A stretch of 64,000 nt of DNA, taken from assembly GCA_963617485.1 (NCBI GenBank), contig CAVEPA010000005.1, positions 62,001-126,000 on the forward strand, read 5' to 3'. Within the stretch, counting starts at the first letter, position 1; each line of letters opens with the position of its first letter. Position numbers and translations under genes: made by a program. Shown piece by piece: positions 1-7,003 of the stretch. This DNA comes from UBA1757 sp963617485. Its GTDB lineage: Bacteria > Bacteroidota > Bacteroidia > Bacteroidales > UBA1402. The notes under the pieces were generated by a model. That model ran no database searches, was not told where the DNA came from, and saw only the letters and a list, made by a program, of their open reading frames with translations.

Positions 1-453
1 AATTTGGGTGACGTGATGAAGGAATCGGCTATCCTGGCCTTGGAATACCTGAAGGCCCACTACCAGAGCCTCAACCTCGGTCTCGACAGCAGCGTTTTCG
101 ACGATTATAACGTGCATATCCATGTACCGGAAGGTGCAGTCCCCAAAGACGGGCCCTCGGCCGGCATTACGCTACTCACCTCCATCGTGTCGAGTTTCAG
201 CCAGCGCAAGGTGCGCAAGGATATCGCCATGACGGGCGAGATGACCCTGCGCGGACGCGTTATGCCAGTGGGTGGCATCAAGGAAAAAATCTTGGCCGCC
301 AAGCGTTCCGGCATCAAGGAGATTATCCTCTCGGAAGAGAACCGTCAGGATATCGAAGAGATACAAGCCATCTACCGCAAGGGGCTGGTTTTCCACTATG
401 TACACGATGCCCGTCAGGTCATCGAGCTGGCAATCGAAACCGCATCAAAGTGA
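1..453 (+). CDS. lon: ATP-dependent protease Lon, C-terminal part (5' end outside window)
   Basis: This is the proteolytic domain of Lon, the cytoplasmic AAA+ serine protease that degrades misfolded and regulatory proteins. The frame is already open at base 1, so the ATPase and N-terminal domains lie upstream of the window. The catalytic Ser-Lys dyad is visible: Ser in PKDGPSAG and Lys in GGIKEK, about 41 residues apart as in known Lon proteases. The chain ends normally after about 150 residues of this domain. It converges on lptG, with a long hairpin between them. A TTG at base 4 is an internal codon, not a start. Confidence 0.95.
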   Translation, partial: NLGDVMKESAILALEYLKAHYQSLNLGLDSSVFDDYNVHIHVPEGAVPKDGPSAGITLLTSIVSSFSQRKVRKDIAMTGEMTLRGRVMPVGGIKEKILAAKRSGIKEIILSEENRQDIEEIQAIYRKGLVFHYVHDARQVIELAIETASK

Positions 454-457
454 GACA

Positions 458-559
458 ATTATGCGGCATTTTTGAGGCAGTTTCGGCTTTGGAAGAAGGA
501 GTGTGCATGTAGCACATGACTGATGACAAAGCCGAAACTGACCAAGAAGGCCACATAAT
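458..559. repeat. Long imperfect inverted repeat between lon and lptG
   Basis: Two arms of about 33 bases (459-491 and 527-558) pair along their length. The inner 14 bases (478-491 and 527-540) match perfectly, and the outer part has a few mismatches and one bulge. A smaller hairpin (502-506 with 512-516) sits in the loop. It fills the gap between two convergent genes, so it may stop transcription from both sides, although no clear T-run follows either arm. It could also be a dispersed palindromic element. No second copy was noticed in this window. Confidence 0.7.
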
Positions 560-569
560 CCTAGTTTTT

Positions 570-1664
570 CTATTTCGGGGCAGTGCGGTATAATACTGCC
601 GCAATCAGTGTAAAAAGAATGTTGGGTATCCATACCGCCACCATCGGCGAGGTGGTGCCCGACAGCGCAAGCGAACCCGACAGCGTATCGAAGAGGATAT
701 AGGAGAAGGCTATCAGCAGACCCAGACCCATGTGCAGGCCCATACCGCCACGCACCTTGCGCGAGCAAAGTGATACGGCAATAACAGTCAGCACGAGTAT
801 GGAGAAGGGGAAGGAAAAACGGCGCTGATACTCGATTTCGTATTCCTTGATATTGGCCACACCCCTGCGCTTTTGGCGTTCCAGATACTGATGCAGCTCA
901 GAAGTGGTCATTTGTTCGCTGTAACCTTTCACGATAAAAAATTCCGAAGGATTCATCACGATAGTGGTGTCCTGACTCTTGCCCTGCGAGATATGCTCGA
1001 TATTGCCGTCGAAATCGCGGGTAAGGTAGTCGTGCATGGTCCACTGGTTGTCACCCTTGTAATTGATGCGCTGAGCCGTGGTCTTGGACATGAGCCGATG
1101 CTCGTCGTATTGTTCCATAAAGAAATGGTAGCCGACGCTGCGCTTATCGTCATAACGCTCAATGTAGACAATAACACCGGGTTCTATTTCCATCTGCACA
1201 TTGCGCACATAATCCTTGGTTACCTTGTGAACATACTTATCCTCGAAGTCCAGCCTGACTTTGTTGGACGGAGGAATCACATACGACGACAGGAAAAACA
1301 CCACCAACGACAACATCACAGCCGAGAGCATATAGGGTCGCATCAGCCGCGAGAAGCTCATGCCTCCGGCCAGCATGGCGATAATTTCGGTATTGGTGGC
1401 CAGTTTCGAAGTGAAATACACCACCGCGATAAAAATAAAGAAGGGGCTGAACTTGACACCGAAATACGGGATGAAGTTCATGAAATAGTCGAAGATGATG
1501 GCATGGGCCGTCGCCTCGTGCTGCTGAAACTTGTCGAACTTCTCGTTGTAGTCGAAAACCACCACAATGGCCATCACCAAAAGCAGGCAGAAGAAAAAGG
1601 TGCCCAAATATTTGGAGATGATATAGGTATCGAGCCGCTTGAAAGGTGAACGCCAACGCTTCAT
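570..1664 (-). CDS. LptF/LptG-family lipopolysaccharide export permease (YjgP/YjgQ)
   Basis: Predicted inner-membrane permease of the LptB2FG transporter that extracts lipopolysaccharide from the inner membrane and passes it to the LptC-A-D bridge. The 364-residue chain has the family layout: two membrane helices near the N-terminus (about residues 15-37 and 65-85), one near 105-125, a periplasmic beta-jellyroll-like middle (about 135-270) and three C-terminal helices. Length fits the family. The start ATG overlaps the tgt stop by four bases (ATGA), so the two are translationally coupled. Sequence alone does not separate LptF from LptG. Confidence 0.85.
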   Translation of the reverse strand: MKRWRSPFKRLDTYIISKYLGTFFFCLLLVMAIVVVFDYNEKFDKFQQHEATAHAIIFDYFMNFIPYFGVKFSPFFIFIAVVYFTSKLATNTEIIAMLAGGMSFSRLMRPYMLSAVMLSLVVFFLSSYVIPPSNKVRLDFEDKYVHKVTKDYVRNVQMEIEPGVIVYIERYDDKRSVGYHFFMEQYDEHRLMSKTTAQRINYKGDNQWTMHDYLTRDFDGNIEHISQGKSQDTTIVMNPSEFFIVKGYSEQMTTSELHQYLERQKRRGVANIKEYEIEYQRRFSFPFSILVLTVIAVSLCSRKVRGGMGLHMGLGLLIAFSYILFDTLSGSLALSGTTSPMVAVWIPNILFTLIAAVLYRTAPK

Positions 1665-2791
1665 TTTTCAGCCTCCATATCGTTGAGTGTCTGACGTTTC
1701 CAAGAAGCGTAGTCGCCGGCAATGATATGACGGCGAGCCTCCCCTACCAGCCACAGGTAAAAAGCCAGATTGTGGATGGAAGCGATTTCCAGAGCCAGCA
1801 GTTCGTCGGCCATAAACAGATGTCGCAGATAAGCCTTGGAATACATGCGGTCTACCGCAGCGGCACCGTCCTCTTCGATGGGAGAAAAGTCCTTGGCCCA
1901 CTTCAAGTTACGGAAATTCAGCCGGCCATGTTTGGTGTACAGACGGGCATTGCGGCCATCGCGCGTAGGCATGACGCAGTCGAACATATCCACCCCGCGC
2001 TCAATACCTTCCAGCAGATTCTGAGGCGTGCCCACCCCCATCAGGTAACGGGGACGGTCCTTGGGCAGGATAGCGTTGACCAATTCTATCATCTCGTACA
2101 TCTTTTCAGTGGGCTCTCCAACAGCCAGTCCGCCAATGGCATAACCGTCGCAGTCTTTTTCCACCACATACTCGGCCGAACGGCGGCGCAAATCGGGATA
2201 CACACAACCCTGAACGATAGGGAAATAGCTCTGGTGATAGCCATAGAGCGACTCCGTTTCGCGATAGTGCTTGTAGCCTCGGTCGAGCCAACGCATGGTA
2301 AGTTCGAGCGAATCTTTGGCATAAGCGTAGTCGGCCGTGCCGGGCGTGCATTCATCGAGCTGCATCATGATGTCCGAACCAATGATGCGCTGTGTATCCA
2401 CCACATTTTCAGGCGTAAACAAATGCCGCGAACCGTCGATATGCGACTGAAACGTGACACCTTCCTCTTTCATTTTACGGCATTTCGAAAGGGAAAAAAC
2501 CTGAAAGCCACCGCTATCGGTCAAAATAGGTCGGTCCCAATGGATAAAACGGTGCAAACCGCCTGCCGCCTGCAATACTTCCCGGCCGGGACGCAGATAC
2601 AGATGATAGGTATTGCCCAAAATAATCTGAGCTTGCACGTCTTCCTGCAACTGGGTCTGACTCACGGCCTTAACCGAGCCGCAAGTGCCCACCGGCATAA
2701 AAATGGGGGTCATGATATCGCCATGGTCGGTATGCAAAATACCGGCACGCGCGTTGGTCTGGGCATCTTGGGCAAGCAGTTCGAAGGTCAT
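1661..2791 (-). CDS. tgt: tRNA-guanine transglycosylase (queuine tRNA-ribosyltransferase)
   Basis: Exchanges guanine-34 of GUN-anticodon tRNAs for a queuosine precursor. The 376-residue length fits bacterial Tgt. The base-recognition motif TDSGGFQVFS holds Asp92, and the nucleophile is Asp271 in FDCVMPTRDGRNA. The C-terminal YSKAYLRHLF and IHNL segments are recognisable. The canonical zinc ligands CxCxxC should fall near residues 309-316, but that stretch reads GAAAVDRM without cysteine, although His340 remains. A TAccTTcG-like element at 2808-2815 could be its own promoter; otherwise it may be read from the aromatic operon 40 bases upstream. Confidence 0.93.
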   Translation of the reverse strand: MTFELLAQDAQTNARAGILHTDHGDIMTPIFMPVGTCGSVKAVSQTQLQEDVQAQIILGNTYHLYLRPGREVLQAAGGLHRFIHWDRPILTDSGGFQVFSLSKCRKMKEEGVTFQSHIDGSRHLFTPENVVDTQRIIGSDIMMQLDECTPGTADYAYAKDSLELTMRWLDRGYKHYRETESLYGYHQSYFPIVQGCVYPDLRRRSAEYVVEKDCDGYAIGGLAVGEPTEKMYEMIELVNAILPKDRPRYLMGVGTPQNLLEGIERGVDMFDCVMPTRDGRNARLYTKHGRLNFRNLKWAKDFSPIEEDGAAAVDRMYSKAYLRHLFMADELLALEIASIHNLAFYLWLVGEARRHIIAGDYASWKRQTLNDMEAEK

Positions 2792-2831
2792 GTGGGATAA
2801 TTTGGCGCGAAGGTAGTGTTTTTTCGCAAGA

Positions 2832-3605
2832 TTACTGAATCTTTTGCCTAATCTCCGTCAAGAAAGTTTTCAGAGCCTCGGCATCCTTGGTTTCGATAAT
2901 GGCCAACAGACGCTTGAGTTCGCGGCGAATATTTTCCACCTGCCCGGGCGTTCTTGGATTGAAGAGAATTTCCTGCAATAGGTAGTCGTCCTCGCTCAAT
3001 AGGCCTTTGGCGATGGCCATGTGTTTCTTGAACGTGGTGCCTGGAGCCTCCTGATGCTTCATCACGGCCGAGAAGACCAGCGTCGATACAAAAGGAATCG
3101 ACAAAGAATAGGCCACCGTTTCGTCATGTCCTTCGAAAGTATACTCGAAGATATTCAGTTTCAGGCTGTTGTAGAAATCCTTGAAGAAGACTTTGCCCAA
3201 ATGGTCGCCCTCGCTGATGATAATGGCATTTTCGCTGGAAAGGTTGTTGAGCGAAGCGAAGGTTGGGCCGAACATCGGGTGCGTCGACACGAAACGAAAC
3301 GGCTTGCTCAGATAGAACTCTTTCAGCCCGGTTTTTACCGAAGCGATATCACTGATAATGCAGTCTTGGGGCAGATAGGGCAACACCGATTCAAAAGCCT
3401 CGATGGTATATTTCACCGTCACGGCATTGATGAGCAGTTCGGGTTTGAAATCGCGCAGTTCATCGAGCGAGGTATAACGATAAGCATTGTAGACAAAGCG
3501 CAGGCGTTGGGGATCCACGTCATACACAGCCACTTCGTGCTGGAAACTCAAGGCATCGCAAAGGAAAGAGCCCATTTTGCCGGCTCCCATAATAAGTATT
3601 CTCAT
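2832..3605 (-). CDS. tyrA: Prephenate dehydrogenase-type enzyme (tyrosine branch)
   Basis: Predicted NAD(P)-dependent oxidative decarboxylation of prephenate to 4-hydroxyphenylpyruvate, the tyrosine branch. The N-terminus has a Rossmann fold (MGAGKMGSFL, residues 6-15). The middle has STHPMFGP (about 107-114), the conserved His-containing segment of the TyrA family. At 257 residues it is a short form without a fused chorismate mutase or ACT domain. The mutase lies instead on the next gene upstream, which ends six bases before this start. It is the last gene of the aromatic operon controlled by the leader at 6729-6923. Confidence 0.88.
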   Translation of the reverse strand: MRILIMGAGKMGSFLCDALSFQHEVAVYDVDPQRLRFVYNAYRYTSLDELRDFKPELLINAVTVKYTIEAFESVLPYLPQDCIISDIASVKTGLKEFYLSKPFRFVSTHPMFGPTFASLNNLSSENAIIISEGDHLGKVFFKDFYNSLKLNIFEYTFEGHDETVAYSLSIPFVSTLVFSAVMKHQEAPGTTFKKHMAIAKGLLSEDDYLLQEILFNPRTPGQVENIRRELKRLLAIIETKDAEALKTFLTEIRQKIQ

Positions 3606-3611
3606 GGCCGT

Positions 3612-4673
3612 TTACTGATTGACGATTTCCATTTGTTGACGCACACTTTCTTCGTGGATGGCTTCGAAGACCGTTTTGATGAAGTCTTTGTCCATACCGC
3701 AGGCAATACCCTGATTGCCACGATTTTCCAGAATCTCGTTGTAACGGCCCGTCTGCAGGATATTGATGCCGTGCTCCTTCTTGTAGGTGCCGATTTCGCG
3801 GCAGACACGCATACGCTTGGCCAGCAGCTGGATAAGGTCGTTGTCGCATTCATCGATTTGTTTGCGCAATTCGCCCAGACATTCGGTGCTTTGGGGATCC
3901 TTACGGATAACCAGCAGGTTGATGATATAGTCGAGCACATCGGGCGTTATTTGCTGGGCGGCATCGCTCCAGGCCTCGTCGGGTTTGCAATGGCTTTCCA
4001 CTATCAGACCGTCAAAGCCCAGGTCCATAGCCTGCTGACAGAGCGGCGCAATCAGTTCACGCTTGCCGCCGATATGGCTGGGGTCGCAAAAAATGGGCAG
4101 TTCGGGCATACGGCGGCGCAGTTCGATGGGAATGTGCCATTGGGGCAGGTTGCGGTAAATCTTCTTGTCGTACGAGCTGAAACCCCGATGAATAGCGGCA
4201 ATACGCTTTAGACCGGCATTGTTGATGCGTTCCATGGCACCTATCCAAAGGTCGAGGTCGGGATTCACGGGGTTCTTAACCAAGATGGGCAGGTCCACAC
4301 CCTTCAGGGCATCGGCAATTTCCTGGATGGCAAAAGGATTGGCCGTCGTGCGGGCTCCTATCCACAGAATATCGATACCGGCCTTCAGACATTCGTACAC
4401 ATGCTTGGCAGTAGCCACTTCGGTGGCAACGTACATGCCGGTTTCCTTCTTCACTTGTTTGAGCCAAGCCAGCGCGTCCACACCTACACCTTCGAAGCCG
4501 CCCGGTTTGGTGCGGGGCTTCCATACACCTGCACGGAAAATCTTCACACCGCGTTCGGCCAGCTGTTTGGCCGTTGTCATTACCTGTTCTTCCGTTTCTG
4601 CGCTGCAAGGGCCGGCAATCAGCACAGGTCTTTTTGCCTCTATGCCCGGCAGCAAAATCGATTCTAGTTCCAT
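3612..4673 (-). CDS. Bifunctional DAHP synthase (type Ibeta)/chorismate mutase (type II)
   Basis: Two enzymes in one 353-residue chain. Residues 1 to about 255 form the DAHP synthase that joins phosphoenolpyruvate and erythrose 4-phosphate at the entry of the shikimate pathway; GPCSAE (about 21), KPRTKPGGF (about 52) and DPSHIGGKR (about 218) mark the active site. Residues about 265-353 are an AroQ-type helical chorismate mutase (LRKQIDECDNDLIQLLAKRM), which turns chorismate into prephenate. This fusion is common in Bacteroidota. Feeding the flanking dehydratase and dehydrogenase, it couples the first and branch-point steps. Because the leader controls it, excess Phe/Tyr should lower pathway entry. 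Confidence 0.93.
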   Translation of the reverse strand: MELESILLPGIEAKRPVLIAGPCSAETEEQVMTTAKQLAERGVKIFRAGVWKPRTKPGGFEGVGVDALAWLKQVKKETGMYVATEVATAKHVYECLKAGIDILWIGARTTANPFAIQEIADALKGVDLPILVKNPVNPDLDLWIGAMERINNAGLKRIAAIHRGFSSYDKKIYRNLPQWHIPIELRRRMPELPIFCDPSHIGGKRELIAPLCQQAMDLGFDGLIVESHCKPDEAWSDAAQQITPDVLDYIINLLVIRKDPQSTECLGELRKQIDECDNDLIQLLAKRMRVCREIGTYKKEHGINILQTGRYNEILENRGNQGIACGMDKDFIKTVFEAIHEESVRQQMEIVNQ

Positions 4674-4709
4674 AATATATTGGTATTTTATTGATTGTCT
4701 GATGTTTGA

Positions 4710-5885
4710 TTATTTCATATTTTGAATGCGTCGCAAAGCCTCCTGCAGTTTTTCTTTTTTGCAGCAAAGCGAGATGCGGACATAGCGGCGGCCATTGCTG
4801 CCGAAGATAAAGCCGGGCACGATGAAAACCTTGGCCTGATGCAACACTTTTTCGGTGAGTTGTTCGGCATCGTCGCAGCCCTCGGGGACGCGGCCCCAGA
4901 GGAACATTCCGCGCTGGTCGGGGTCGAAACTGCAATGCAACGTGCGCATCATTTCTTCGGCCAACAAACGACGCTCGCGGTAGTTGGCGTTATTGGCCTC
5001 ATACCAAGTTTCGGGTGCTTCCAGCGCAGTGGCCGCGGCCAGTTGCAGAGCGCGGAACATACCGCTGTCGATGTTGCTTTTCACCTTGAGTACCCACTGC
5101 ACGAATTGCGCGTTGGATGCCAGCATGCCGATACGCCAGCCCGGCATATTGTGGCTCTTGCTCATAGAGTTGAACTCGATGCAGCAGTCTTTGGCTCCGG
5201 AGACACTGAGGATGCTCAGAGGCTTGTCGTTGAGGATAAAGCTGTAAGGATTATCATTGACGATGACGATGTTCTTGCGGCGGGCCAAGTCTACCAGTTT
5301 TTCGTAGAGTTCCATACTGGCCGGCGCTCCCGTGGGCATATTAGGATAATTGGTCCACATCAGCTTGACGCGGCTCATGTCCATAGCTTCCAAGGCATCG
5401 AAGTCGGGCATCCAGGCATTTTCTTCCTTCAGGTCGTAATAGACGATGTCGGCACCCAACAGACGGCTCAGCGAGGTATAAGTCGGATAGCCCGGATTGG
5501 GTACCAGCACCTGCTCACCCGGATTGACAAAGGCCAGGGTAACGTGCAGGATACCTTCCTTGGAACCGATAAGCGGTTGAATTTCTGTTTGGGGGTCCAG
5601 TTGCACGCCATACCATTTACGGTACCAACCTGCAAAGGCTTCGCGCAACTGGGGAATGCCCACATAAGGCATGTAGCCGTGACCATCGGGGCATTGGGCT
5701 TCCCGACACAGACAATCGATGGTGGCCTGCGAGGGAGGCATATCGGGGCTGCCCACGCCCAGGCTGATAACGTCCTCTCCGGCGGCATTCATAGCTGCCA
5801 CCTGCTTGAGTTTCCGTGAAAAATAGTATTCGCTCACGCTTGCCAGACGCTGGGCCGGGGCGATGTCATAAACTCGATTTTGCAT
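4710..5885 (-). CDS. PLP-dependent class I/II aminotransferase, probably aromatic
   Basis: Fold-type I aminotransferase of 391 residues. The Schiff-base lysine lies in SMSKSHNMPGWRIGM, preceded by the family motifs NPGYPTY, NYPNMPTG and NDNPYSF. The sequence resembles LL-diaminopimelate/aspartate-type aminotransferases. Its position between prephenate dehydratase and DAHP synthase/chorismate mutase suggests it transaminates phenylpyruvate and 4-hydroxyphenylpyruvate, or prephenate itself; the substrate is inferred from context. Its start overlaps the pheA stop by 20 bases, so the two are likely coupled. Confidence 0.88.
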   Translation of the reverse strand: MQNRVYDIAPAQRLASVSEYYFSRKLKQVAAMNAAGEDVISLGVGSPDMPPSQATIDCLCREAQCPDGHGYMPYVGIPQLREAFAGWYRKWYGVQLDPQTEIQPLIGSKEGILHVTLAFVNPGEQVLVPNPGYPTYTSLSRLLGADIVYYDLKEENAWMPDFDALEAMDMSRVKLMWTNYPNMPTGAPASMELYEKLVDLARRKNIVIVNDNPYSFILNDKPLSILSVSGAKDCCIEFNSMSKSHNMPGWRIGMLASNAQFVQWVLKVKSNIDSGMFRALQLAAATALEAPETWYEANNANYRERRLLAEEMMRTLHCSFDPDQRGMFLWGRVPEGCDDAEQLTEKVLHQAKVFIVPGFIFGSNGRRYVRISLCCKKEKLQEALRRIQNMK

Positions 5886-6714
5886 CTTCGTACTCTCCTA
5901 ATGTTTTCAATTCTTTGGTCAAAGGGGCGATGGCCGCCATCGCTTGCTTGTATCTCAGTCGGTCGTCGAAAACGACATCGACATAGAATTGGTATTCCCA
6001 TTCGCGGCCGATAATGGGCAAGGACTGTATTTTGGTAAGGTTAATCCGGTAGAACGAGAGGATGGACAAGACCTGCGAAAGGCTGCCTTCCTGATGGGGC
6101 AAAGTGAAGACCATGCTCGACTTGTTGATGTGCAACCCGCGCTGACGGCGCAGCTCATCGGCCTGCCAAGCATCCGACAGCACCAAAAAACGGGTGAAAT
6201 TGTGCTTGTTGGTTTCAATGCCCGACTGCAGCACTTTCATGCCGTATTGGCGGGCCGCGGCCATCGAACAGATGGCCGCGTGCCCGCGCAGCTGCTGACG
6301 GCTAATCATGGCGGCGCTCTTGGCCGTATCCTCGGCCTGCACCACCTTGAAGGCGGGATGCTGCGACAAGAACTGACGGCACTGCATCAGGGCGATGGGG
6401 TGTGAGAGCACTTCCTGAATATCGTCCCAGTCGTCCTGGGGCAGACAGACCAGGCTATGCGAGATGCGCAACTTGTGTTCGCCCACTATTTCGGCACCGC
6501 TTTGGCGCAAAAGTTCGTAGTTATGCAGCAAGCTGCCGGCGATGGTGTTCTCTATGGCCACCAGCCCCAGCACCGAGCCGTCTTCCTTCATGGCATCGAA
6601 TACCTGTTCAAAGGTATCACAGCAAAGCAACTGCAATTCTTCCCCTTGGAAATATTCGTGGGCAGCTATGTCGTGATAGGAGCCCAAATCGCCTTGTATC
6701 GCTATTTTTTTCAT
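5866..6714 (-). CDS. pheA: Prephenate dehydratase
   Basis: Converts prephenate to phenylpyruvate in the phenylalanine branch. The 282-residue product starts MKKIAIQGDLGSYHD, the family's N-terminus, and carries the dehydratase domain (about 1-180, with IENTIAGSL) and a C-terminal ACT regulatory domain (about 195-275, with SLSQVLSILSFYRINLTKIQS), which normally binds phenylalanine for feedback inhibition. An upstream in-frame ATG at 6762 is rejected because its 16 extra codons would run through the attenuator hairpin. First structural gene of the Phe/Tyr operon. Confidence 0.93.
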   Translation of the reverse strand: MKKIAIQGDLGSYHDIAAHEYFQGEELQLLCCDTFEQVFDAMKEDGSVLGLVAIENTIAGSLLHNYELLRQSGAEIVGEHKLRISHSLVCLPQDDWDDIQEVLSHPIALMQCRQFLSQHPAFKVVQAEDTAKSAAMISRQQLRGHAAICSMAAARQYGMKVLQSGIETNKHNFTRFLVLSDAWQADELRRQRGLHINKSSMVFTLPHQEGSLSQVLSILSFYRINLTKIQSLPIIGREWEYQFYVDVVFDDRLRYKQAMAAIAPLTKELKTLGEYEDAKSSL

Positions 6715-6728
6715 ATGTCGGATGTCAC

Positions 6729-6759
6729 AAAAAAAGCCCGCCTTTATCGAGCGAGCTTT
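6729..6759 (-). terminator. Intrinsic terminator of the Phe/Tyr attenuator
   Basis: On the minus strand AAAGCTCGC (6759-6751) pairs with GCGGGCTTT (6741-6733) around a nine-base loop, with one G-U pair. It is followed by a run of seven T (6735-6729). The structure ends 14 bases before the pheA ATG and lies downstream of the aromatic leader peptide, where a transcription attenuator is expected. A competing pairing is possible between GAGCG (6810-6806) and CGCTC within the 5' arm. Confidence 0.88.
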
Positions 6760-6783
6760 CATATCATCAAATAAGGAAAATCT

Positions 6784-6870
6784 TTATTGTACGCATATCA
6801 AATCCCGCTCTACTTTGTGGCTAAAGTAAAAGTAATAGAAGAAATGATATACGTAGGAAAATACTCTCAT
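6784..6870 (-). CDS. Phe/Tyr-rich leader peptide of the aromatic amino acid operon
   Basis: A 28-codon reading frame with ATG at 6870 and TAA at 6786-6784, preceded by a purine-rich AAGAAGGA. Residues 4-16 read FSYVYHFFYYFYF: five Phe and five Tyr in 13 codons. It begins about 23 bases after a good Bacteroidota -7 box and ends 24 bases before the terminator stem. A small hairpin, TACTTT with AAAGTA (6828-6823 and 6816-6811), covers the last aromatic codons and could be a pause structure. The expected role is to let ribosomes stall when charged Phe- or Tyr-tRNA is scarce and so prevent termination before pheA. Confidence 0.88.
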   Translation of the reverse strand: MRVFSYVYHFFYYFYFSHKVERDLICVQ

Positions 6871-6892
6871 GTTGTCCTTCTTAAGACGGCTG

Positions 6893-6923
6893 CAAAATTA
6901 GGGATTATTTGGTTAATCGCAAA
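6893..6923 (-). promoter_or_regulatory. Promoter of the Phe/Tyr operon
   Basis: The minus strand shows TTTG (6923-6920), exactly 19 bases, then TAATTTTG (6900-6893), a full match to the Bacteroidota primary sigma factor consensus TTTG-N19-TAnnTTTG. Transcription should begin near 6886, giving a leader of about 170 bases with the leader peptide and attenuator before pheA. Confidence 0.85.
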
Positions 6924-7003
6924 GGACCAAGCATCTTTTTTATGATATTTTCCAGCAAAGAATATGTACTTTTGCGCCCATTGTCCGATACCTTATTATA
7001 ACA

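Noticed and set aside
6715..6762. Longer N-terminus for prephenate dehydratase starting at ATG 6762
   Set aside because: The extra 16 codons are exactly the attenuator hairpin and T-run; the family N-terminus begins at the ATG at 6714.
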